Source of the DNA: Nostoc sp. CHAB 5834
GTDB lineage: Bacteria; Cyanobacteriota; Cyanobacteriia; Cyanobacteriales; Nostocaceae
Assembly (NCBI GenBank): GCA_020829485.1
Contig: JAIVFU010000216.1
Location: forward strand, 1-8,364
Length of the DNA stretch: 8,364 bases
Reading direction: 5' to 3'
Positions 1-5,531 of this stretch are shown here, piece by piece; position 1 is the stretch's first letter; each line of letters opens with the position of its first letter. Both the position numbers and the translations under genes were made by a program. The notes beneath the pieces are model-generated. The model worked only from the letters and a program-made list of their open reading frames with translations, was not told the DNA's origin and did not search any database.

Positions 1-69
1 TTATGGTTCGTCACATAGATTCGTTTCTTAATGCCTATTTACTGAACACCTTTGTGTATTTTTATTTAC

Positions 70-261
70 TTACGTCCCAGAATTATCTGTAACTTTTTGT
101 AATACAGGTTGAAGTGCGGAATGTGGGATATAAGCTTTTCTGTTAACACCGCCAATAACCAGTCCGTAGATAAAGCTGATTAAAGGTTGAAAAAATCCGA
201 TAATGCTTAATCTTCGACCACGACGCTGGGTTTGCTCCAGACGTGCATGGTTACAGCGCAA
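70..261 (-). pseudogene. Probable IS630-type transposase fragment
   Basis: This is a 63-codon open frame whose first codon is TTG with no visible Shine-Dalgarno, so it is unlikely to be an intact gene. Residues 8-41 read as an internal piece of a transposase: the stretch RRGRRLSIIGFFQPLISFIY followed by GLVIGG and a YI pair resembles, from memory, the central part of cyanobacterial IS630-family transposases. The catalytic DDE residues are not in the fragment, and the last 20 residues (from PHSALQ) do not look like the same protein, so the frame probably crosses a junction. No terminal inverted repeat was found around it. It could instead be an unrelated small hypothetical protein. Confidence 0.4.
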
Positions 262-307
262 TTCATTAAGCTTTTTACTACAAACCTGATTTCAGTAGAG
301 GAAACAG

Positions 308-685
308 TTAATCCCACCAAGCATATAACTGTTGAGAATTAATCTCTAATTCATCGCAACCCCAGACAAATTTTACAAATTCGCCTGCAAATTCTAAGTC
401 TTTCACCCCTTTAACTGTAATTGCATCAATCACCAAATTCGGGCCGTCTGTATCATTGATGACTACACCATCAAAAATTGCTGTCGCTTCTATACTTTTA
501 CAACGTTGCCCAAATTCAATAAATGAACCAACTGATGGAGCAGCATTAAAATTGGCATTTACTGTAGTGTAGCCTTCTTGAAGAACTTGCTCTAATGATG
601 ACAAAGATAAACCCTGAAATTTGACAGCGTTGGGAGTATATTCAGTAATTGAGTTACCTAAAATTTCTTCAATACGTTGAACCAT
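308..685 (-). CDS. Hypothetical protein, 125 aa
   Basis: I do not recognise this protein. It starts with ATG at 685 and ends with TAA at 308-310. It is acidic, has no signal peptide or membrane segment, and has two cysteines (in QRCKS and WGCDE) and a tryptophan-rich tail (YAWWD). The centre looks like alternating beta strands (SIEATAIFDGVVIND, then LVIDAITVKGV), suggesting a small beta-rich globular domain. The ribosome site is weak (GGAT about 8 nt before ATG). It lies downstream of, and in the same direction as, the parAB and toxin-antitoxin genes, but 336 nt away, so it is probably transcribed separately. Coding status rests on length and amino-acid composition only. Confidence 0.6.
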   Translation of the reverse strand: MVQRIEEILGNSITEYTPNAVKFQGLSLSSLEQVLQEGYTTVNANFNAAPSVGSFIEFGQRCKSIEATAIFDGVVINDTDGPNLVIDAITVKGVKDLEFAGEFVKFVWGCDELEINSQQLYAWWD

Positions 686-1021
686 ATATTTATATCCAAA
701 TTAAAGCGTTCGCTTGGTTTCAAATGTTTCATTGCAGAGGTAGAAGGATTCTTAATTGCCCATTACACCAAATCCTCAATCTGAGTTACCCGAAACGTTT
801 CGGGTAATTTTCGCTGTAGCTCATTTTCTTTACTCCCCTGGCTCACTTGGCGATGGTTTCACTTTTTCGCGTTTGATATCAAAGAAGAGTGAATACTTGT
901 CATTACCTTAATATCATGATTGAGTCAATTCAAAAATTAGAAAAAAGAGTGAGATAAAAATAGCTTTTCAAAGCGATGCCCACTGCAAAGAGTCTTTCTG
1001 ATTAAACTCCAAGCCAAAGCA
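686..1021. other. Intergenic region holding the second palindrome
   Basis: This 336-nt gap lies between the toxin gene and the hypothetical gene. Its main content is the 22-bp palindrome at 786-807. The bases next to the palindrome resemble the flanks of the parB copy: on the + strand, GTAGCTCATT here corresponds to TTAGCTTCATT there. No open frame or convincing terminator was found. A perfect 12-bp palindrome TTTGATATCAAA is at 872-883, but that length is expected by chance. Confidence 0.6.
786..807. promoter_or_regulatory. Candidate parS-like site, copy 1 (22-bp perfect palindrome)
   Basis: The half-site TTACCCGAAAC is followed directly by its exact reverse complement. The same 22 bp occurs inside parB about 1.27 kb away. 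Two identical 22-mers in 8.4 kb cannot be chance, and full dyad symmetry suggests a site for a homodimeric DNA-binding protein. ParB encoded next door is the obvious candidate, which would make this a centromere element. It does not match the classical parS consensus TGTTTCACGTGAAACA, though both have a CG-centred, GAAAC/GTTTC-like symmetry. Alternative: an operator for the antitoxin, or a relic of duplicated parB DNA. Confidence 0.6.
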
Positions 1022-1408
1022 TTAGATAACTTTGACATGATTTTTTAACCATTGTGTAAATGCCTCACGCTCAAGTTTACCCGATGCTAGCGATAGGATA
1101 ATTACCTCCTGCTCATCGAAATCAGCATCAATTTCCAGACCATTCATCACCAGAAAAACTTCCATTGCTGCATGGCCAATCCGCTTATTACCATCAATAA
1201 ATGGATGATTCATTACCAGCGAAAACCCGATTGCCGAAGCCTTATCAACAAGTGTCGGGTAAAGCTCCTCCCCGCCAAAAGTCATCCGAGGTTGAGCGAG
1301 TGCAGATTCTAAAGCACCCAAGTCTCGGATACCTAACGCACCACCAGACAGTTCCATAATCTGATGATGAAGTTCGACAACTTCAACAAGTACCAAGTAG
1401 CGAATCAT
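1022..1408 (-). CDS. doc: Doc/Fic-family toxin (death-on-curing type)
   Basis: This 128-aa protein is the usual size for Doc toxins. The family signature lies at residues 68-76, HPFIDGNKR, followed by a small-residue helix (IGHAAMEVFL). His68, Asp72, Asn74, Lys75 and Arg76 are all present, so the active site looks intact. Residues 26-40 (GIRDLGALESALAQP) match the usual N-terminal part of the fold. Family knowledge: phage P1 Doc is a Fic-fold kinase that phosphorylates elongation factor EF-Tu and stops translation; canonical Fic proteins AMPylate. The signature here, with K before the final R, is Doc-like. The ATG overlaps the antitoxin stop codon as ATGA (1405-1408), so translation is probably coupled and antitoxin is made first. 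The role in plasmid retention is inferred from position next to parAB. Confidence 0.9.
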   Translation of the reverse strand: MIRYLVLVEVVELHHQIMELSGGALGIRDLGALESALAQPRMTFGGEELYPTLVDKASAIGFSLVMNHPFIDGNKRIGHAAMEVFLVMNGLEIDADFDEQEVIILSLASGKLEREAFTQWLKNHVKVI

Positions 1409-1602
1409 GCTAGTCGCTGGTAAAGTTCAGCATTTTTTTGCAGTACATAACTAGCGGCTTGGTTAAACTCATTTTGCCGGGAGTTCAACAAATCTTCTAC
1501 AGAAGCAGATAACAATTCTTCAGTAGACATCCCCAACTTTTGCGCTAGTGACTGCAATTTTTGCAGTTGCTGCTCTGTAATATTAATTGTTATAGCAGCC
1601 AT
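1405..1602 (-). CDS. Antitoxin of the Doc-type module
   Basis: This is a 65-aa protein just upstream of the toxin gene. Residues 3-40 (ITINITEQQLQKLQSLAQKL, then GMSTEELLSASVEDLL) have the pattern of a ribbon-helix-helix DNA-binding domain: a short beta strand, then two amphipathic helices. The C-terminal tail, residues 46-65 with YVLQKNAELYQRLA, is a helix of the sort that antitoxins use to cap the Doc active site; this tail looks familiar from Doc partners. The ATG at 1602 has a good ribosome site (AGGAAAGGG, about 4 nt before). By analogy with Phd/Doc, it would both neutralise the toxin and repress its own promoter. It is not a classical Phd (YefM-fold) protein. It sits 43 nt after the parB stop, so read-through from parAB is possible. 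Confidence 0.8.
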   Translation of the reverse strand: MAAITINITEQQLQKLQSLAQKLGMSTEELLSASVEDLLNSRQNEFNQAASYVLQKNAELYQRLA

Positions 1603-1613
1603 ATTTCCCTTTC

Positions 1614-1621
1614 CTAGCTAG
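1614..1621. promoter_or_regulatory. Possible antitoxin operator (8-bp palindrome)
   Basis: CTAGCTAG lies between parB and the antitoxin start, only 11 nt before the ATG. A site here could be bound by the antitoxin for autoregulation. Eight-base palindromes are common, so this rests on position alone. Confidence 0.15.
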
Positions 1622-1645
1622 TCTTTGTTTAACATTATCTGGTAT

Positions 1646-2569
1646 TTACTCTTCATCAGCCATCAAAGCTTCTAACTCTTTCAACAAAGATTCTAGTTTC
1701 TTCTGCTTCTGGGGATTGTCCCACACCTTTGACTTTTTCGCTTGCTTGTATGTAGCTTCTAAACGATTTTGCAGTGGTGGAGGTGTGACAGATGGTTGTT
1801 TAGCTTTGACCTGCCGTTGAATTTCGGAAAGGGGCAAAGAGAGCGAAATTGCCGCTTCTAGGAGTTCAATTCTTTCTTCTTTTGATGTCAGCTTGGCAAT
1901 TTCCTTGCCTTTGGTGTACTCAATTTGTCCAGCACGCAGGGCTGATAAAATCTCTTCTGGCAGTTTCAACAGTGGTAGTCGGGTGCGGACAAATGATTGC
2001 CAGCTAATCTTTCCCAATTCAGCGAACACTTTTTCGACTATTTCAGCCTCGGAATTACCCGAAACGTTTCGGGTAATTTTTCCTTTAGCTTCATTGTCCA
2101 TTCTGTAGAGTACAGAAGACACTTGTGCTGTCTCGCATCCCAATCGCAGTGCCAACAGTTGCAAGGTTCCTTCAGTTTCTTCAACTGGGTTTAAGTCCTC
2201 CCGTTGGAGATTCTCAGTCAGGGCATACTGTACCGCCTGCTCATCTGACATCTCCCGCACGTTTACAGGCACTGACGTTAAAGCTGCTGTTTGTGCTGCC
2301 CGATATCTGCGCTCTCCTGCCACTAATTCATACTTATCCCCCGCAGGTCTGACCAATAGAGGCTGGAGGATGCCGTTTTGCTTTACCGATTCCACCAAGG
2401 ATTGCATAGCTTGGGGGTCAAAATAACGCCGAGGTTGAGTAGCAGGAAGAACAATCTTATCCAATTGCACTGTATAAGAAGTCAACTCATCATCTTCTTC
2501 TTTGAACAGCGCGACGTTCTTGAGTTTGCTTCTATCAGCAGGTGGTTGGGTGGCGCGTCTGGCACTCAT
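1646..2569 (-). CDS. parB: ParB partition protein / CTPase
   Basis: This 307-aa Spo0J/ParB-type protein loads on a parS centromere and works with ParA to segregate DNA. The N-terminal nucleotide-binding domain covers about residues 32-130: LQPLLVR (68-74), the arginine box GERRYRAA (85-92) that contacts CTP in this family, and ENLQREDLNPVEE (119-131). A central helix-turn-helix domain follows (about 130-245, with LRLGCETAQVSSVLYRM at 141-157). The C-terminus is lysine-rich with a leucine-rich helix (about 275-305), the usual dimerisation part. The ATG follows the parA stop codon directly, and its ribosome site GGAGGAG lies in the last parA codons, so the two are translationally coupled. Oddity: codons 164-173, encoding KITRNVSGN plus the next base, form a perfect 26-bp palindrome. 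There is no sign of frameshift. Confidence 0.95.
   Translation of the reverse strand: MSARRATQPPADRSKLKNVALFKEEDDELTSYTVQLDKIVLPATQPRRYFDPQAMQSLVESVKQNGILQPLLVRPAGDKYELVAGERRYRAAQTAALTSVPVNVREMSDEQAVQYALTENLQREDLNPVEETEGTLQLLALRLGCETAQVSSVLYRMDNEAKGKITRNVSGNSEAEIVEKVFAELGKISWQSFVRTRLPLLKLPEEILSALRAGQIEYTKGKEIAKLTSKEERIELLEAAISLSLPLSEIQRQVKAKQPSVTPPPLQNRLEATYKQAKKSKVWDNPQKQKKLESLLKELEALMADEE
2053..2078. promoter_or_regulatory. Candidate parS-like site, copy 2 (26-bp palindrome inside parB)
   Basis: The half-site AATTACCCGAAAC joined to its exact reverse complement gives a perfect 26-bp palindrome with no spacer. It lies fully within the parB reading frame, from the last base of codon 164 to the first base of codon 173. 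A perfect 26-bp palindrome has a chance probability of roughly 1 in 10,000 for a window this size, and its 22-bp core is repeated at 786-807. Known precedent: in Bacillus subtilis a parS site lies inside spo0J (parB). Binding by this ParB is inferred. Confidence 0.65.
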
Positions 2570-3331
2570 TTATATCTCCTCCATTGCTTGTGCTATCTCG
2601 TCAAAAATGCGGAGAATAGCAGGATTTTTATTAGGGCATAATGCTAAAGGTTTACCATATTCAGCAGCTTCTGCCACTGCTGTAGCGCGAGGCAGGGGGG
2701 GAAATATCCTTGCTAAACTTGACAGTTGCTCATGAATTGATTCAAGAGTTCTCTGGTCTAGGGAATTAGCAGCAGAATACATTGTCGGGAAAAATCCCGC
2801 TATCTTCAGAGAGCGATTGAGCTTGCGCTGCACTCTTGCCAATGTTTTCAACAGCGAGTCTGTTCCCTTCAATGCTTTGAACTGACACTGAATGGGGACT
2901 AAAACATGAGTCGAGGCAACTAAGCTAATTTGACTAAGAATTCCCAAACTGGGAGGACAGTCAATCAAAATAAAATCGTAGTTGTCCAACTCAGGAGCAA
3001 GTACCTCTTTGAGTCGAAATTCTCTCAACTCAGCAAATATCAGTTCTTGTTCGGCATTAGCCAGCAAAATGTTGGCAGGGGCCAAGTCCATGCCGTCTAA
3101 GTCCCGATGAATGGGAATGGGTTCATCTGACTCTGACACCAGAGCATCGTAAATAGTTTTTGACAAATCAGCCGCTTCCAACCCCATGAACGTTGTCAGG
3201 GAAGCTTGGGGGTCTATGTCTATCAACAGTACCCGATGACGGCGTATAGAAAGGTGATAGCCAAGATTTTGGGTTGTCGTTGTTTTAGCGACACCACCAG
3301 CTTGATTGAAGAGTGAGATTATCTTGGTCAA
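2570..3331 (-). CDS. parA: ParA partition ATPase
   Basis: This is a Walker-type ParA/Soj ATPase of about 253 aa, with no N-terminal DNA-binding extension (small ParA class). Numbered from TTG at 3331, the deviant Walker A is NQAGGVAKTTTT (9-20), Walker A' is LIDIDPQASL (36-45) and Walker B is FILIDCPPSLG (120-130). The usual signature lysine of the ParA/MinD loop (KGG) is alanine 11 here, while the P-loop lysine 16 is intact. ParA binds nucleoid DNA as an ATP dimer and moves ParB-parS cargo. Start choice: the frame stays open up to a TTG at 3379 and has a GTG at 3346. TTG 3331 was preferred because it gives the family N-terminus (M)TKIISLFNQ, follows GGCGGT, and sits downstream of a TATATT box. 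ATG starts are absent. It runs directly into parB. Confidence 0.92.
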   Translation of the reverse strand: MTKIISLFNQAGGVAKTTTTQNLGYHLSIRRHRVLLIDIDPQASLTTFMGLEAADLSKTIYDALVSESDEPIPIHRDLDGMDLAPANILLANAEQELIFAELREFRLKEVLAPELDNYDFILIDCPPSLGILSQISLVASTHVLVPIQCQFKALKGTDSLLKTLARVQRKLNRSLKIAGFFPTMYSAANSLDQRTLESIHEQLSSLARIFPPLPRATAVAEAAEYGKPLALCPNKNPAILRIFDEIAQAMEEI

Positions 3332-3360
3332 TTTTACCGCCAGCACATGACACTGGACAA

Positions 3361-3386
3361 AATATACCCTATTGTGCAAAATTGTG
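3361..3386 (-). promoter_or_regulatory. Tentative parAB promoter/operator
   Basis: On the minus strand TATATT (3366-3361) could be a -10 box, placing transcription start near 3354, between the TTG at 3379 and the preferred TTG at 3331. No good -35 is seen 17 nt upstream. On the + strand ATTGTG is directly repeated at 3371-3376 and 3381-3386, one helical turn apart, as expected for an operator next to a -10 box. Binding by ParA or ParB is speculation. Confidence 0.25.
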
Positions 3387-3404
3387 GGCAGTTTTGAGAG
3401 ATGC

Positions 3405-3432
3405 TATCGCCTATGGCGGGCGCGGAGCGCCA
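3405..3432. repeat. Short GC-rich dispersed-repeat-like element
   Basis: A GC-rich stretch (GCCTATGGCGGGCGCGG then AGCGCC) stands out in AT-rich intergenic DNA upstream of parA. It can form a hairpin with arms GGCGC (3419-3423) and GCGCC (3427-3431) around GGA. It resembles small dispersed repeats that I recall from Nostoc-type genomes. There is only one copy in this window, so repeat status cannot be shown here. Confidence 0.4.
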
Positions 3433-3534
3433 GAATCCTATTTAAACATGACCATTGCATGACTATTTGACTAATAGGCACATCTTTGCAACATCCAAAC
3501 TACAATGCTGAAATCCTTACGCTTTATCGCTCTC

Positions 3535-3660
3535 CTAAAACTTACTCGGTTTTCTTAATGGTAAACTCAAATTTATACGAAATTCTTCATCATATTCTGC
3601 CTTAGCCCAGTTTTCAGCCTCTTCTATCTGGGCAGGTGTTATTGTCTTAATTACCAGCAA
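3535..3660 (-). CDS. Possible small ORF overlapping the pentapeptide gene end
   Basis: A 41-codon frame runs from TTG at 3660 to TAG at 3535-3537, overlapping the last codons of the pentapeptide-repeat gene in another frame. Its sequence looks like real protein: ITPAQIEEAENWAKAEYDEE, then FRINLSLPLRKPSKF, an amphipathic helix with a basic tail. GGAG lies 6 nt before the TTG, although those bases also encode a pentapeptide repeat. It could be a small protein coupled to the upstream gene, or the original C-terminus of a neighbouring gene now out of frame. No family is recognised. Confidence 0.25.
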   Translation of the reverse strand: MLVIKTITPAQIEEAENWAKAEYDEEFRINLSLPLRKPSKF

Positions 3661-4717
3661 AATTAGCTCCTGTTAGGTTTGCTCCCGCCAGGTTAGCACC
3701 TATCAGATTTGCTTGCGAGAGTTCAGCTTCTACGAGGTCAGCAAATGACAGGTTAGCTTTTATAAGATTGGTTTCTATAAGCTTGGCTCTTGTTAGGTTG
3801 GCTCCTGTGAGATTAGCTGCTTTGAAGTCAGAATTTATAAGGATAGAACCTGATAAATTTGCAAATGCAAGGTCTGCTTCTGCAAAATCAACCTCCAAGA
3901 AAAATACTTCTGCAAAGTTAGCACTTTTTAGTGATAATCCTTTAAAGTCAAAATGGCTAAGTTCAGCTTGAAAAAAATTTATGTGAGATAAATTTAACTG
4001 CTCATTTTTTTGATTATTTTGAATTACAGTAAAAGCTTCTTTAATATCAAGGCTTATTTTTTTTAGTGTTCTTTCTTTGTCTTTTGTGAAATTTAAATGA
4101 ATTGCGTTTTGAATAAGTTCACTATTTAATAGTGCATTTTCCCGAACAAAAGCGGTAAGGACTTTCATTACTGTCAAACGGTCTTTTGGAGAGTCTTTAG
4201 CAATTCTCTCTAGTGTATATATAGCACCCAACCTGACTTCAATTTTATCGCTTGCAAGTTGCTCTATTGCTTTTGAAAAACATTCTGTAATCTGTTTATC
4301 TTCCGCTACCTGTGCATTTTTTAAATTCGCCTCGGCTGTTTTATTGGCAGCTTCTGCATTTTTTAAAGCTGCCTCGGCTGTTTTATTGGCAGCAATAGCA
4401 GTATTCTCCATAGCTATTGCTCGTTTATATCCAAGATAAATACTATATAACCCTAACCCTCCACCAATAAATAAACCTATTGTCTTTAATGTTTCAATTA
4501 TAATTTTATTTTTTATTTCATCTTGTTCCCCCCATTTCTCAATATATAAAACTGGAGAAACAACAAAGTATAGAACGGATAATATAAAAAAGAGAAGTCC
4601 TATAACAACATATCTCAACCAAAGTTTTTCTATCTCCTCTATATTAGGACTCTTATATTTATCTAAATTTGCAATTTCATTATCTGTATATTCTTCTAAG
4701 TTATCTAACTGCTTCAT
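3647..4717 (-). CDS. Membrane-anchored pentapeptide-repeat protein
   Basis: This 356-aa protein has four parts. A charged N-terminus (1-30) is followed by two predicted membrane helices (about 35-58 and 76-97, the latter with GLFIGGGLGLYSIYLGY). Next is an alanine/asparagine/lysine-rich coiled segment (103-140) made of two 14-residue repeats, NKTAEAALKNAEAA and NKTAEANLKNAQVA. A helical block follows (143-195: AIEQLASDKIEVRLGAIYTL, ERIAKDS, TAFVREN), recalled as recurring in membrane-linked pentapeptide proteins. The C-terminus (240-355) has A(D/N)LxxANL pentapeptides expected to form a right-handed quadrilateral beta helix. The function is unknown; such proteins are very common in cyanobacteria, and roles in membrane scaffolding are only suggested. 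The ATG at 4717 has only a weak ribosome site. The gene is more AT-rich than parAB. Confidence 0.9.
   Translation of the reverse strand: MKQLDNLEEYTDNEIANLDKYKSPNIEEIEKLWLRYVVIGLLFFILSVLYFVVSPVLYIEKWGEQDEIKNKIIIETLKTIGLFIGGGLGLYSIYLGYKRAIAMENTAIAANKTAEAALKNAEAANKTAEANLKNAQVAEDKQITECFSKAIEQLASDKIEVRLGAIYTLERIAKDSPKDRLTVMKVLTAFVRENALLNSELIQNAIHLNFTKDKERTLKKISLDIKEAFTVIQNNQKNEQLNLSHINFFQAELSHFDFKGLSLKSANFAEVFFLEVDFAEADLAFANLSGSILINSDFKAANLTGANLTRAKLIETNLIKANLSFADLVEAELSQANLIGANLAGANLTGANFAGN
4304..4387 (-). repeat. In-frame 42-nt tandem duplication
   Basis: Two adjacent 42-nt units encode residues 111-124 and 125-138 of the pentapeptide-repeat protein. The DNA is nearly identical, including a 23-nt exact repeat at 4329-4351 and 4371-4393. 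High identity at the nucleotide level points to a recent duplication that lengthens the coiled linker between membrane and repeat domain. Confidence 0.85.
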
Positions 4718-4966
4718 AACTGTCTTTTAGGGCTTTCTTAATGCTGTTCCAAGCGCTTGTATGGGAGAATAATGCTTGACGGATATAGAAACATAAACCG
4801 TTGTACTCAGTATCTAAACCCCAACTGCTGTCCCTACGAAACCTCCTCCAACCGCTCCACTTATTAGTCTTCCAGATTGGTCATGCTGAGGTTCAAAAAT
4901 CTGCTTATAACTAAGGCATTTTATTCTAGCTATTGTAAGTATACGGTATAAAAATATATATTTAAT
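4701..4966 (-). pseudogene. Decayed, frameshifted coding remnant
   Basis: Two open frames without any start codon follow each other on the minus strand. The first (4966 to TAG at 4814-4816) encodes SGRLISGAVGGGFVG, a glycine-zipper-like segment. The second, one base out of phase (open from 4880 to TAA at 4701-4703), encodes GLDTEYNG then FYIRQALFSHTSAWNSIKKA. A single-base shift near 4814-4820 would join them into one protein-like sequence. It ends 17 nt inside the pentapeptide-repeat gene, so it was probably the neighbouring upstream gene. No family was recognised, and the call rests on protein-like composition alone. Confidence 0.3.
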
Positions 4967-5133
4967 CTAACCAGCACATTGAAATTTTGACTCAGTAAAA
5001 ATATTTAAATACTGTTGGCATTTATAGACTCCAACACTTTGAGTAAACGCTCATTTGAGTCAATAGTCAGTTACTCACAACATCAAATCTGGGTATTTGA
5101 TATCAAACTTGGCTATGGGCTTTTGTCTAAGAT
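4718..5133. other. Gene-poor gap between pentapeptide gene and integrase fragment
   Basis: Apart from the remnant described above, this 416-nt stretch holds AT-rich DNA with no open gene. At 5040-5077 a 7-bp inverted repeat (TGAGTAA / TTACTCA) encloses 24 nt with further TGAGT motifs. A 12-bp palindrome TTTGATATCAAA is at 5096-5107, just downstream of the integrase stop. These could be remains of recombinase arm or core sites, but nothing proves it. Confidence 0.3.
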
Positions 5134-5463
5134 TCAAAAATCCAAAGCAGAGATCGCGTTTTGCTTCTGCTTTTCGGTAACACCCAGATATCGCTCCAAA
5201 GCTGCCAAAGTCCGATGCCCTGATATCTCCTGAATATGACGCAACGGTATCCTGGCATCGCTCATCCTGGTTAACGCAGTCCTCCTGAAACTGTGGGTAC
5301 TAACGCCCTCAATGCCCAGCCGCAAACAGGTATCTCTGAGGATTTTATCAGCGCTGACCTTGTGGATATGTCCCAACCCATGCCGCCCCGGAAACAAGAA
5401 CTCTTTGCGGCGGTTGGGGTTGTACTCTTCTAAATACTCTCTGAGCTTGGGATGCACTACCAT
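5134..5463 (-). pseudogene. Tyrosine recombinase, C-terminal half (5'-truncated)
   Basis: These 109 residues match the C-terminal catalytic half of a phage-integrase/XerC-type recombinase. Box II is present as STHSFRRTALT (55-65; His57, Arg60). It is followed by ISGHRTLAALERYLG (80-94), which gives His83 and the nucleophile Tyr92. The N-terminal part, including the first catalytic arginine and the core-binding domain, is missing. The ATG at 5463 has no ribosome site. The frame begins at a point (VVHPKLREYLEEY) that in small cyanobacterial recombinases lies about 90 residues in, so the 5' end was lost. No matching fragment was found in the upstream 70 nt. The protein could not catalyse recombination alone, though the tail is otherwise intact. 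Confidence 0.8.
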
Positions 5464-5531
5464 ATTTATTTGTAGCTTAATATACTAATCAACTACTTAA
5501 AAACACTTAGATAATTATTGTCATTAAACAA

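Noticed and set aside
1893..2735. Several + strand open frames of 65-87 codons opposite parA and parB
   Set aside because: They lie antisense to two clear, conserved genes, have no ribosome sites and no recognisable domains; they are frame shadows.
3768..3971. + strand 67-codon frame opposite the pentapeptide repeats
   Set aside because: Its repetitive composition mirrors the pentapeptide repeat DNA on the other strand.
5040..5077. TGAGTAA / TTACTCA inverted repeat near the integrase fragment as an att site or terminator
   Set aside because: Short arms, a long 24-nt loop, no T-tract and no second copy that would define attachment sites.
872..5107. TTTGATATCAAA at 872-883 and again at 5096-5107, each near a TGAGTCAAT
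   Set aside because: About two identical 12-mer pairs are expected by chance in a window of this size, more in AT-rich DNA, and the order of the two motifs differs at the two places.
5015..5233. + strand 72-codon frame
   Set aside because: It overlaps the integrase fragment antisense and has no ribosome site or protein-like pattern.
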